Below the pieces are notes generated by a model. That model saw nothing but the letters and a program-made list of their open reading frames with translations. It did not search any database and was not told the origin of the DNA. Both the position numbers and the translations under genes were made by a program. Positions 45,568 through 58,920 of a DNA stretch of 64,000 nucleotides are shown here, one piece after another; positions within the stretch are counted from its first letter, which is position 1, and each line of letters starts with the position of its first letter. The stretch is from positions 62,654,220 to 62,718,219 of the forward strand of contig OY282609.1 of NCBI GenBank assembly GCA_958298945.1, read 5' to 3'. Origin of the DNA: Atherix ibis. Its lineage: Eukaryota > Arthropoda > Insecta > Diptera > Athericidae.

Positions 45568-48500
45568 TACTTGAAACATTAATATTTCCAAATATTTGGA
45601 AAGTTGCTGTTATGGTGCCTATAACAAAACAGCTTTCGCCTTCTTCGGGGAACAATTATAGACCAATTTTACTGCTTCCTTGCATTTCTAAAATTCTGGA
45701 AAAGATACAAGCTTTTAGACTTAACCAGATTCTTGCTAAGAAGCTCACTCTCTGACAGCATGCCTATAGGTCAGGCCGATGGTCTCTGTCTACGCTTCCG
45801 CATCTACAGAACGCTACTTACGATTACTACAAACGTGGATTATTTGGGTTGCTTATTTCCCTCGACTTAGAAAAGGCATACGATCATATCTGCCCGCAAC
45901 AGGGTTATTACACAGTTGCCTGAGTGGGAATTAATTTAACCATTTTAAGCCTGTTGCGATCATATATGACTGCTAGAACCTTCATGGTTATGGCAAATCG
46001 CATGTCAGAAAATGATATTCAACAAGGTTCCTCTCTTTCCCCTACCATTTTTAATACACACATCCACTCCTTGTACCATATCTTTCCTTCAAAAAACCCA
46101 GTCTTTATGCGGATAACCATTTCATGCTGGCAGCAGAAGATCTGGAGCAGAAGAAGTGGTGCTATTATAGCAATACCAAAATCCTCCATGTCTCCATGTT
46201 TGTAGGAAACGGAAATTTAACCCAAATAGGTTCACATACGGTTCCTACCCACTCCGTCGGACAGATTTCATGAAAATCCTGGGTATTTCCATTATCCGAG
46301 GAGGTAGATTAACAATGCTGTCAGCCAAATTAACACCATTTTTAATATGGTTGGTAGTAAGTATAAGCTAAGACAAAGTGAGGCAATTGGAGTGGCTAAC
46401 ACTCTACTGGACGGTGCGTTGCTCTATTCGCTTACTTTATGCGTCAGAATGCCGGTAGCAAGACAATGGCAAGTCCCCGGTGAACTCTATTATTATTAAA
46501 ACTGGACGAATACCTCTTTTACATTACCTTTAAAAGTCCCGTATGAACTTTATCTATAATAACCTGTGCTTCCCAAATTATCCACTCTATAATCTTTTAA
46601 AATAAGTTTTATTCGTTGTATTTTATTGATTTATGGTATATTAATCCAATAAACCAATTTACTCAACAACCATTCTGAAATTCTTGGCAAGGAAACTTCT
46701 CAGAAATCAAATTAGGGATACATCCCGCCTTGTCCATCATGCCATTACTGTGGCGTTCGACTCACTATTCCCCATATTTTAAATGAATGTCACTTAACCC
46801 AGAATTTCTTTTCGAAAAGGACTCCTTTCGTCGTGGAGCTTCTAGATCCAAAAACTCCTTTTCCAAGCTCTCTCTTTAATTTTCTAAAAGAAACGCACTT
46901 GCCCCAACGAATTTAACAACATCTAATTGCTCCCTCCAACTAACTGTCGACCAGTTTCATTAGGGAAGCTGTTCGCCAAATGGCCTCATGTTCGGGGCGC
47001 TACAAAATTTGCCCTGGCGCTTGTCTCAGAGACCTTACAACAAGTAAACCAAAAAAATCAAAAATTTATGTTTCTATATACAAATGTTGCTATCAACATA
47101 CAAGATACGTACCAGGGGAACAGTTTATTTATCATTTTTCCATACATTAATGCAAATCTCCCTTTTAACCCCTATCTTAAGTATCTGGAATTAATTTTTT
47201 TTCTTCTCAACTTTAATATTTTTTATAGAATTATTGGTTCTAGGGGGCGGAATGGCGTGGCAGTCTCTCATTAAGATGAAGAATATGATAAGGGGTAAAA
47301 GTGATTTTTTTCCTCATGGAAAGAAAAGTTTTTGTTAATTTCGTTAATGGCTGTGCAATATTGTAAAAGTTTTCATGAATTTTTCTTTTAGTTTATTTTT
47401 TTGTTGCTGCCATTTTCATTTTTGGATTATTTTTCTTTTGTATTCAAGTCGCTCTTATTATTTTTGATTTTTGCTTTTTTTCTTTTTTTCGTTTTTCTTT
47501 TTTATTTTTTTCTTTATTCTTTATAGAACATTTTAAGATTCCTAATTTTATCCTTTGATATTTCTCTAATTTTGTCTTTAGCTTTTGCAAGTTGTTGTAG
47601 CATTGAAGTATAAAAATGAAGTATGTGATTAGGAGCAAATACGTGACGAATACATGAGCTAAGTTTTTTTTTTAGACGAAACCCCTAATTCCTAATATGA
47701 TTTGCGATAAATACGAATTTGGTGTGCATTGTGTAAAATACAATTGAAGATTTGATTATTATTATATTTGCTATTATTTGAATAAATACAATAGCATAAA
47801 GATATGGGCAATATCAATGTTTGTAGAATAGAAAAGGGAATCAAACAATCATTAGCCTGCGAAAGAAGGTGGATATGTTTGTTTGTGAAAGTAATTGTAT
47901 TTTCTTGTATGGGGACAATTAGGGGGTGAAGAAATTAACAGCAAAAGCAAAAGCAAAATCAAAAGCAGAAGCAAGCAATAGTAAATGAATTGATTAGATT
48001 TGTTTGGGTCATCGGAATCCCATCGGTGAAGACTGACCGACTGACAAACTAATATACCAATCTGGTATCATCAAATAATGTTAGACTCGAACATTATATG
48101 TCATTGCAGGCATTTCACTACACTCAGTTTGTTGGGATATATTGGAAAGCAATTTTTAGTCTACGTTTTTATTTGGTCTGCTTGTACTTTTTTGCCTATT
48201 TTGAGCTAATATAAGTGGTTGAAGAAAATTCAAGCTCAAAGTAAATTAATACAAAAAAAAAAAAAAATAATAAAAAACAATTTGGCTTCTTTTTTGGTGT
48301 GTTGGAAAAGTTCATCATGTACACTCTACACTCTACAGTTGTGATATAATATATGCTATACGCCTTTGGACACATGAATTCTAGACCCAATTCGATTTGT
48401 GATTAATTTTTCCATCAGTTTTACGTGATTAATGCATAACGCTTATGGTTGAAGTACATGGTTGCCTTTTTCCCTATCGAGTTAATGGTATGTCGGGGTA

Positions 48501-49744
48501 TACCAGCCATGCCGAACCTGAGCCAAGCAGGCCAACCCTAGCAATTTTGGTTTTAAGTTAGGTTTACTAAATGGTTTACTCAATTTTTTTCATACTTTTT
48601 GGCTTCTTCCATCTGATACTAAATTATCACCATTTATATGTTCTATTACGAACATGTTGGAAAAGATGTTTCCACATTGGAGTATTCTCTTAGTCTTTTC
48701 TAGATTGCCTTTTTGGCTAGTCCGTTTACAAATTATATATTTTTTTATACTCGTATTATGGGTGAGTATGTATTTGTCGGTATACGTATAAAATTTCTTG
48801 GCATTTCTTTTAGTTGGAAGAAAATTCTTTTTTCATCTTATTTACTCTTATATAACATTATTTTTTCTATTCTATCATAGCTCAGTTCAATTTTGGTTGA
48901 TGGAAATTGAATAGGAAGTAAATTAATGAGTTGATTTTAGACTTCCTCCTATTATGACTCAATTTACATTTAATCTCATCTCATCGATTGAGTTGTTCTT
49001 GGTAATAAATATGCTGGTACCGATAGGGTAACATGAATAGTTGATAAAGTAAGAAAATGTGAATTATTTTGTAAAATTTAATTTATTTTCACCCTCTTAT
49101 ATTACATGGTTTTATACATTAAGTAATTGTTCTTGATTTTACGACTTGTCGTATTATAAAACTATTTAGTAAATTTGAAATATTTTCAAAAATACAAACA
49201 TATAATCAAAAAATTGTTTAATTTTTAAAAAACTTTTTTCTCAAAATAAATACGCAAAAAATGTGCAACTTAATTGATAGAAAAGCCATTTTTTGTACAT
49301 CACAAAATACTATTTGGTGTAATCGAAGTTTTTAGTTTGGACAAAATTGAATTTGAAAATTTTATGTTAGAAACAGATTGAATTTATTCTCTCCTAAAGA
49401 GTCTCATAGCTAATCATATTAAATAACGTTTTTGGACAGTATTATATTGTAATTATAAAAATACTTTCATCTCTTTTCTTTCTTATAAATAAATTTATAA
49501 GAAAGAAGACCAAAATTCCAACAGGATTAGTATATAATGAAAGTGGTTACCTTTTTCGAATAAATTGCTTTATTAGAACTGAACTCATCATCATATTAGA
49601 ACATTGCTACTTTTGACTAATTTAATCTGAGCTCTTTTTAATTTATATAAAATTTTCAAAAATTCTTAACCTTTTCTTTTTTAAATATAAATAATTTCAC
49701 TTGTGTATTTTCTTTTTCCAAGTTCAAAATAGATAACAAATGTA

Positions 49745-50664
49745 CGAGGTCTGTTCAAAAAGTATCGCAAATTTTGAATTTCCGAGGATTACATGTATTC
49801 GATTTTTGATTTTTTTGTGGCGTTATGTTGGTACTCATGTCTCTCACACGTTGCCCACAATTTTGGCCATTTTGATTGTGTTGTTAATTTTTGACAGCTG
49901 CTTTGCTTGCACGTGTTTTGGCTCGTCTTCGATTTTTGCCCATTTCAAAAAATGGATCAAAGAATCTGTTTCGGGAACAAGAAAAAGTGACAGGGGGCCA
50001 AATCTAGGGAATACGGTAGCTACAGCATTATTTGTTTTTGGCCAAAAATTCGCGCACAAGCAACCATGCGTGAGCAGGGGCATTATCATGGTGCAAAAGC
50101 CAATTTTTGTTGTTCCACAAGTCCGGGCGCTTCTGGCGGATTGCTTGGCGCAACTTGCGCATAACTTGCAGGTAATATTCCTTATTGACCGTTCTACTTT
50201 GTGGTAAGAACTCATGATGCATCACGCCCCTCGAATCATGGAAAACTGTAAGCAAAACCTTCACATTCGACCGAACTTGGCGCGCTTTTTTCGGTATTGG
50301 CTCGTTCGGCAGCTTCCATTGGGATGATTGAGCTTTGGTTTCCACGTCATATATCATAAACACATGATTCGTCACCAGTTATGGCCCTCTGGAGCAAATT
50401 TGGGTCGTCGCGGACAGAATCCAACAGCTCCTTAGCAATGTTAATGCTGTGCTTTTTTTGGTCGAAAATGGGAAAAAATCGAAGACGAGCCAAAACACAT
50501 GCAAGCAAAGTAGCTGTCAAAAATTAACTGAACATTCAAAATGGCCGAACTTGTCGGCATAAGTGAGAGACATGAGTACCAACATAACGCCACAAAAAAT
50601 CGAAAAACAAATGTACGTAACCCGCGGAAATTAAAAATTCGCGATACTTTTTGAACAGACCTCG
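49745..50664 (-). mobile_element. mariner derivative with 200-bp inverted ends
   Basis: The element starts CGAGGTCTGTTCAAAAAGTA and ends with its inverse, with TA on both sides; it is 920 bp. The inverted similarity is not limited to about 30 bp: 49745..49949 and 50464..50664 match throughout, including GTGTTTTGGCTCGTCTTCGA. The left copy continues on the plus strand into ATGGATCAAAGAATCTG, the start of a mariner ORF, although the remaining coding sequence is on the minus strand. The true 3' end is therefore replaced by an inverted 5' end. Confidence 0.88.
49976..50450 (-). pseudogene. mariner transposase core, truncated at both ends
   Basis: The minus strand reads AKELLDSVRDDPNLLQRAIT, a damaged TGDES box, then YDVETKAQSSQWKLPNEP, KKARQVRSNVKVLLTVFHD, VNKEYYLQVMRKLRQAIRQK and HHDNAPAHAWLLVREFLA (second Asp). 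After this a frame change leads into a PPVTFS-type remnant of the PPCDFF motif and then straight into the inverted 5' end. The N-terminal 100-plus residues and the C-terminus are absent. Confidence 0.88.
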
Positions 50665-53600
50665 TAAATGTATCCAAGTAACTTTTGCTCTTTGCCGTGG
50701 CGCATGTCTTTTCATATACCTTAAAAGCAATGAAATACCATAAGACACTAAACTTCAGCACTTAGGACTGTGCTTAGATAAACGTTTGAAATTAAATTCA
50801 CATAAAAGACTCAACAGACTACCACTAAAGAAACGATATCCTGTAATATAGCAAAATACTTTTATACAATGGGTTACTGAAACCAATATGGACTTACGCA
50901 TTAGAACTTTTATATAAAAATATTTTGCAAAATTCATCATTAAATCCTCTATTTTAAAAGCTCTTTTCTATTTCCTTCTCTATAAATACTTTTCTATAAC
51001 TTAAGTTTAACTGATAATCTGATATATTTAAGGACTAAATTTGGAATGTTCACTCCCCAAAAACCTCCATGTTAATTAATTCTGTTATAAAAATTTATTT
51101 GTAGTAATATTTCCTGAATGAAGAGATGTGTAAATTTAAAAAAAACAGACCAACTAAATCAACTAAATATGTTAATAAAACGATTGATAAGAGAAACTAA
51201 CAAATTTGCTGTAATAATTGATAGAGAATATTAATTTTCTATTATTATTAGTGTTGACTCATTCAATCAATAAAAAGGGATCAAAGATACACAAAAATTT
51301 GCATAACATTTACGTTATTTACGTACGTACATATGTGTCTGTCGTACAAAATCAAACCATATTGCCCCTTGCTCGTGCCCCACTCTACTAGATTAGGGCA
51401 TGATTGATTGATTAATTGGATTGTTTTGTCGAAAGATTGAATTTCCAAATTGTAACCAACAAATTGATTTATGAAGGAGAGCGCACCTTATTCGTTACAG
51501 GAAATTTCCATTCTTGACTAAAGAGCATGGTCTCCATTCCAAATACATGAAAAGGATAATTTCATCCAATGACACGCAATATAATTTGTTTATTGTCCCT
51601 CACAAATTGTCCAGAAATCAGGTCAAATTTGATAATATGATTGTACGATGAAATGGTTGGTATTCTAGTTCTTGTACTTACTCTAGTTGGTAGTTTTGTC
51701 ATGTTTCTATTGGTAAAATGAAAATTTGTTCCTTTTTTAACATTATTGCTTCACTGCTATTTTATTTTCTCTCCCTTTTCCTTTTCTTTTTTTTTGGAAA
51801 AGTTTTTATGGCTTGACAATTTTGATAATAAATTTTAACATGAAAATCAAAATGGTAATCAATATGAGTAGCCATGTTTGATGATTATTATTGAAAGGCA
51901 AATTTATTTTTACTTGTATATGGAGTAGTGTCCTTACACAAGTACATTTCTACCTTATATACAATTCTATTGTAGTTGGAGTACGTATTGTATTATTCAA
52001 AATATCGAACAGAAAGGAAATGAAATCTTGTTATTTCAAGACCATAATCAAACAAATTACTATTGAGAATAATATTGTACAACTGAGATAGCATAGAGTA
52101 CGATCTGAAAAATTGAAAGAAAACGTGCGATAGGGATAGAGACCAGATATGTATACGTATTGACTCACAAGGACTAAGCGCTGCTCGGTACGATAAAATT
52201 CATTCCAATGTGAATATATCCTGAAATACAGAATTTGTTGATAGGAGAAGAGATGAAATATTGAAAAATATTTATTAATAATAATTGAATTGTACAAATT
52301 ATCCAAAGAATCTTAATAATGACGGGTGGGGGCTATATACTCGTAGAATTATGAACAAGTTTCAAAAAAAAAACTTAATAAATAGTAAGGAACATTGAAA
52401 ACATTCAATTATCCTTTATACATATCATTGGTATATTCAATATTGTAATTGTAAAGTTAATAGGTACTGAATTTTAAAAAAATCATATTCTCTTTTGATG
52501 ACTGTTTTAAATTGTCATACCAGTATTTTATAATTAGAGAATACTTATTAGTCAATAGAAAATAATTTATATTAAACTCATTTTTACAATAATGAATCCA
52601 AAAGGGATCAAAAATTAACTATCTTTTCTTTTAGATGATATATATTGACGAAATTGCTTGTTAACGAAAATGCCTCAACTTAATGACTTAATGACTATGC
52701 AATTTCGTCCAGTGTAACATCTACTGTTACATAGATGTCGTACTGATCAGATCGCAATAACAGTCTATATAAAGGTTTGATTACGTTCAGTACTTGACAA
52801 ACTTTTTTTTGTCAAGGTACACTTTTAATATTTTAAAAAAAAAACACTAACAGTTTTCATATAATTTCAAATAAATATTTTATACACTAATTATCAAACA
52901 AAACCGCCATTTCGTTTTTTTGCTTGTTAATTCATTGTTTTGTTTAGAACAGTGAAATATGAGAAATAATGTCCCATATATTCTTGAACGTACAATAGCA
53001 GTGATTGACAAAGAGTATAAACTGAAGAACCGCAGTAAACTCATTATGTTACTAAAATTTCAAAATTATTGTCAGATTATTTTTGCATTAACTGATGTAT
53101 TAAATTTACAAAATAAATAACAAGCCAAAATAGGTTTCTATTTAATAGCAAAAGATTGTAGAAAATATAACTACAGACTATCATCATGTTTAAATTTGAT
53201 TTCTTTTTGTAATATATAAGTTTGCAATTTAGAAAATTTCCATTATAAAAACTAAACATCAATGGAGATTTTTTTATATGTGAAAATTTTTATTTATTAC
53301 TCCATTTAGATATTTATTTTTAGAATTATTTTCATTTTGATGTCGAAAGTTCTAATAGATAATTTAACAACAAGAAATAGAACTCAATTTTGACTTAGCG
53401 ACTTTATTTCCTACTAGAAAAGGATTGCAGTTGTCTAAATTATAAAAAATTATAGTATATAAAACAACTACAATATATTAAAAATCAGTAATTTTTTATG
53501 TTGTAAATATCTCTGCATTTAGCTAGGCAAACATTTGAAATTTTTTTAACATATGGAAAATTTACAGTACATAAATTTAAAACAAATTGAATAAATTTTT

Positions 53601-54182
53601 AAAAAAGTAATCGCATAAAATAAAATAATATTAAAAAAAATTAATGTTTTTATTTATTAATTTTCTCTAAAAGTTCTATTGTACGTGCTTTTATTTAAAA
53701 ACCTTCCTAAATAAGGATTAGCATAACAGAAAGGAAAATAAAAAATGATATAAAATCTAATAAGTACCAAGAATAGTGGAAAAAGAGAAAATATTATAAT
53801 AATACGTACTCGTAGTAAATATGAGCGTCCATAAATTATATACGCTTCAGTTGAAATAATTCAGTTTTTTTTTTCATCATATAAAATTGATATCAGATTT
53901 TTAACAATTCTTATTTGTACGTACACATTTATTCGTAATACGAGTACCACAGTTGGTAGAGGTTGGCCAGTGTTGAATTTATGAATAATTTAAAAGATGT
54001 GCAACCATAAAGGGCATAAAATTTAAGGCATCCCCTGCTTTCAGATTTATATTTTTTTCCTCTGTTTTTATGTTTTCAAATGACCATTTACTGTACATTA
54101 AAAAAAAATCCCTTGATAAGCATACAATTATATATGCGTGTGTTTAGTTATGGATATGTGCCTAGAGAGATATGCGTGTGCG

Positions 54183-54221
54183 CACTCTCACTCGCTCTCT
54201 CTTCCTCTCTCTCTATCTCTC
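54183..54221 (+). repeat. CT-rich microsatellite
   Basis: An imperfect (TC)n tract next to GTGTGCGCACTC. Confidence 0.9.
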
Positions 54222-54261
54222 GTACAAAATATTAAAAAAAATATAATTTTTGTGAATTTTA

Positions 54262-54867
54262 ATCATCAAAAAAATTTTTTTTGTTTTTAAATTTTTATAC
54301 TGGCTATACTATAGCAAATAAAAAAATTAATATATTTATGTTAAATAAACAAAAACAGTATAAAATCTTCTATGCTATATTTAATACGATAACCTTTAAA
54401 ATATGTTATCATCAAATAAAATTGTTTATTTCTAAATTAAATATTCTTCGAATTGTTTGTGTAAAATAACTAATATTTTAAAATTTATTTTATTATTTAT
54501 TTATTGGGAAATTTTATTGAAAATATTATCAATTTTTTTTTAATTAAAAATATTTACTAAGGACACATGGGATCATCAAACATTTTTTTTTTGTTTTTAA
54601 ATTTTTATACTGGCTATACTATAGCAAATAAAAAAATTAATATATTTATGTTAAATAAATAAAAACAGTATAAAATCTTCTAATACGATAACCTTTAAAA
54701 TATGTTATCATCAAATAAAATTGTTTGTTTCTAAATTAAATATTCTTCGAATTGTTTGTGTAAAATAATTAATATTTTAAAATTTATTTTATTATTTATT
54801 TATTGGGAAATTTTATTGAAAATATTATCAATTTTTTTTTAATTAAAAATATTTACTAAGGACACGT
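54262..54867 (+). repeat. tandem duplication, two copies of about 300 bp
   Basis: The segment from ATCATCAAA through TTTACTAAGGACAC occurs at about 54262..54568 and again at 54572..54867. The copies are almost identical apart from an 11-12 bp deletion (TGCTATATTTA region) in the second and a few substitutions. The 62-codon open frame in the first copy is broken in the second, so it is not a conserved gene. Confidence 0.9.
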
Positions 54868-55582
54868 GGAAGTGTATAAACGCTTAATTGGAAAAGTTTT
54901 ATTTCCAAGAGTCCAAATAATTTCTGGGATATTTTTGTAAACAATTTTTTTAGTGATCAAAAATATTGTTCTTTTAGAAAAATTTTACCTTTGTCGTCTA
55001 ATGTACATTTCCAATTTTCATATAATCCTCTAGTGTTAGTTTTCCTCAATATTTTTTCTTTATTCTCTAATGCACAATTTTTCCTTATGTTCTTTTTTTC
55101 AATTGTTTCTTTTTTCAGTAAATTATTTTCACTTAATGGATTCTTCGATTAAAGAAATTTTAATATTTTTTCTATTTTCAATTTAATTAAAGGTCACTCT
55201 TTTAATTATCCCATTATTTTTTTGGTAAGATTTTCAATTGATTTTTTATCACTTTTAATTTCTATTATACTTTTTAGTTTAATAGTATTCTCTAAATAAA
55301 AGAAAACATATATTTTTAAATTAGGATAATTACATTATTTTTCTCTAAAAGAATATGTGTACACATATATAGAAATTATAAGTATAAAGAAGTAAAACTT
55401 TTTAAAATTCAATAATATTTGTCATACTACGCTTTATAGTGTTGTATTGGTATATAAAACTATATAAATAATAAAGAATCGGCAAGGACGGTATTAATAC
55501 TTTGTTCATTTTATACACTAAGGAATATTGAAGAAATTGCAATTGAAAATTATATTTATTATTTAAATATTTTTTTTTTTTG

Positions 55583-55665
55583 TTAATACAGGATCTCATA
55601 AATAAATTCATTTTTATTTTAGTTTAAAAATAAAAAAATAATTTACCTATGACATCCTGTATTAA
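55583..55665. repeat. 83-bp foldback flanked by TTAA
   Basis: TTAATACAGGAT on the left faces ATCCTGTATTAA on the right. Pairing continues inward with a few mismatches over about 36 bp each side, leaving almost no loop. This may be a tiny MITE-like foldback or a structured RNA. Confidence 0.6.
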
Positions 55666-58600
55666 AATATAAAGAAAAAAAATTCATTTACAAAAAAGAT
55701 ATTTTGTTATGGATAAATAGGATATGGGTCCTTATAATAAGTAATGTTGACAATTTTTTCGCTATCATGTTTACATATTATTATTTTATAATAGTTTTTG
55801 TAATTTTTTTCAAATAGTTCTCCTTTTTCGCCCGTCAATCATAAATCATGACTAAATTTATCCTCAACTCTTCCCCGATATTATTAATTTAAGTACGATT
55901 CTTGAACATTTTTGCACACGCATAATATTTATTTATATACAATACCATACATAAGTTATATTCTTAATTTCTTTGTATCAAAACGAATTTTATTATATGG
56001 ATTATATAGGTCCTGTGTGTGTACGTAGGTGTGTACGGCGTTTGAGAATATTTTTGGCTTTGTTTAATTTTGATAAAAGGTGTGTAGTGTACACATTTGA
56101 TAGGGAACTTTTTCAATGTAGAAATGTATGTATGTATGCATAGATATATGCTATTTATATGGGGTTATTACAGTATTTGTTAAATATTCTGTGCGAATAT
56201 CCTGTCGAAATATTTGCCTCTGTGTATAGATAGATTATATACAATACTTTCGAATATGAGGACCGATTGCATGCGCTTAATGGATTTGTATGAGAAAACG
56301 GAAAATTTTTGTTGTACTCGCGTGTATGCGCATTTTAGGACTAGACACGAGAACGTATTGAGCAATGAAATATAATTTTGTATACTTTTTTCTTTTCGCT
56401 TATGAGCAGCATATACAATACCAGAGGGGGGTACTGCTCAAATTATGTATAAACGCGCGGGTGTGGCCCAAAAAAAAAAAAAAATAATTAAAAAAATTAA
56501 TAATATATAAAATGAAAAAAAAAATGAAAATATGAGAAGAATAAAAATTATATATGCAGAAAAAAATAATACATATTTTTGAAAAAGTTTTTGCTTTTGG
56601 AAAATTATGACATTACGAAATTTATTTTTTATGTTTAATGTGATACATTTTGATTAATTCAGATTGAAGCCTAGTTCTTTTGTTTAAAACCATACAAGAA
56701 AAATTAAGAAAATTTTTTATTCTTTTAAATAAAGTTAAAAATTATTGTACTTTCTCGTTATACGCTTGATTTATAAAACATTTTCTTTTTTTTTTACTTG
56801 CTATTATGATTATTGATTATAACTTTTTTATATTATTATATTACAAAGAATATAATAACTAAATTTTTATCAATTTTACTATTGAAAAAACAACACAAAA
56901 AAACACGTAACACTACCTTAACGCACATATTTTATAAAGAACATAATTCACTATTTTATATAGCAAATTGTTAACCAAAATAATTGTTCGATTCTTTCAC
57001 GACCGATTTTTTTTTTTAGTATGACAGTGACAAAGTCAATTTTAAAACAAATCTATTATCCATCGAAAATGTCCTCGAATTTTTCAATTTACGCATTTCA
57101 TATTTAATTAAACATAAATTGTTTAATAGATTGGAATTTTTTTTTGAATTATTTTGCATCCGATTGCATATAAATAACAAACAAGGTAACTGAGTGACTT
57201 TTAATATACAAAATTAAGTCCACAACTATTGAGATGTGTCCAGAAAACTGGGTGGAACATATACGTTTCACATACAACGATAATAGCATTCGAACTGGAA
57301 GAAAAGTTGAAAGTTGCTGAAATTGTATGTGAATAACAAAAGCAGTGACGATAGCGAAGACGATGATCATGTTATCCTTTTCAGTTGTTATGTTTGCATG
57401 GTTATTGTCACATTTTTTGTCTCTATTTCCCTTGTTTTTATAACAAGATTGCTTGCGTAAGTAGTGGTAATATTAGTATTGATGTTGGCTAGGATTTCAA
57501 TGTATTATTTGTTACATTCACTTTCGTCCTTTTTACTGGCACTGCTTCTTGGGTTACCAATGTTTGGTATTGTGTTCGTCATTAACATTGTCACTGGCTA
57601 TCTCTTCAGTTGGAGAACATTTACCAACAAATTGTTGGTTTTCCAATTCAATATTTTGAAGAAAAAAATCTTTTTTCCTACAAATCAAAAAAAATTTTCG
57701 CAAAATTTTATATTGTGTTAGCGCTTTATTTATCATATGAAATTCAATTCCCATGAAAATATTGTAAAAAATCCTATACACACTTGTAATATGCTCTCTC
57801 AGTTATGTACATATGTTTGCCTTGGTCCAATTTTATGATAGCAGGCAGCTATGCATGTGCACTTTGAATGTATTTTTGTAAGAATATTTATACGTTTACC
57901 TGTATTTTTATTTAAAAGAAAAACATTTCTTTATAATTATTCATCCAAATTGGAATTTATTTTCCATATTATATTACATAAAAATTATTTGTATGTACAA
58001 TTATAGTATTGTATATTTTTTATAGGCAATATTAATATTAAAAAAGGAAAAAATATGGTATGACGATAGTTAAAGTGTTTTTTGGAAAAATATGCAAACT
58101 TGATTTGAGTTGTTTAAAAATTTTTGCACTATTCGTATTAGTGTGTGTGTGCGATTTATTTCACAATTTTATTATGTAGAAATATTTGTGCAAATATTTA
58201 GCTGTATTTGTAATTGATGTGAACAAATACAGATTTGAAATTCTTGTCTCTTTTGTACAGATCTTAAAGATTTATACATACTCGTTAACGCTCTGATAAT
58301 TTTCTATACATTTTATACTACGAGTACTATATTAGAATGTGCCTTGCCTGAGTATGTGAATTTCCCTGTAAATATATGATCTGAATCTTAGAGGAGTCGA
58401 CGCAGTAACACTTATTATCCTTGCTGTCGCTATGACTTCCAGCTCCTATATAGCTGGTACTGTTTGTACTGTTTCCGCTGCTGCTGATTACGAATTCGGC
58501 CGATTTTCAAAACAAAATCGATGTGGCAGTTCTTGTATATGATTTTATGAATTTTTTTTGTTGAATGTTTGCATTTTGCTTATGATTACAACAATCCTTA

Positions 58601-58854
58601 ACAATATAATAAATGTGACTACCAACGCAACTCTACGGGTATAATAGAACCAACTACAAATAGTTACATCAAATATTATAATAATGTTTTGATAATAGAA
58701 CGAGATGAAAAATATTTTTACGGATACATACACATATATTTGAAACGTGAATGTATGCTTTTATTTATGTGTAATATATGTATGTTCACGTGTATTGTAT
58801 GATGCTTGATTATTAAACGTGCAAATGGATGGACAGGTACTACTTAAATAGACT

Positions 58855-58920
58855 GATAGATACACATAGATGGATAGATGGATGGATTGAGAGTGGATGC
58901 ATGAATGGATATATGGATGA
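58855..58920 (+). repeat. GATA/GATG tetranucleotide tract
   Basis: Imperfect GATA, GATG and GGAT units. The minus-strand translation is an artefact of the repeat. Confidence 0.8.

Larger units (their letters stand above)
42540..47070 (+). mobile_element. degenerate jockey/I-like non-LTR retrotransposon, interrupted by mariner
   Basis: The 5' part (about 42850..43260) gives gag-like PFKIQAALKYISNE and TEYKSFLIPQQYQ. Next, about 43820..44080 gives RQAKFRGWNNFTATIDI and SSKKAWRVINRIIG, typical of the stretch between endonuclease and reverse transcriptase. After the mariner insertion the RT resumes: SGNNYRPILLLPCISKILEK (45640..), HAYRSGRW, LLISLDLEKAYDHI, QQGSSLSPTIFN. A C-terminal zinc-knuckle-like CGVRLTIPHILNECH lies near 46750. 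Frames change often. The catalytic YADD box reads YADN at 46106..46117. A complete endonuclease was not found. It cannot be active. Confidence 0.8.

Noticed and set aside
57149..57781. Cluster of hydrophobic ORFs on both strands
   Set aside because: Leu/Ile/Phe-rich translation expected from AT-rich DNA; no conserved motif or splice context.
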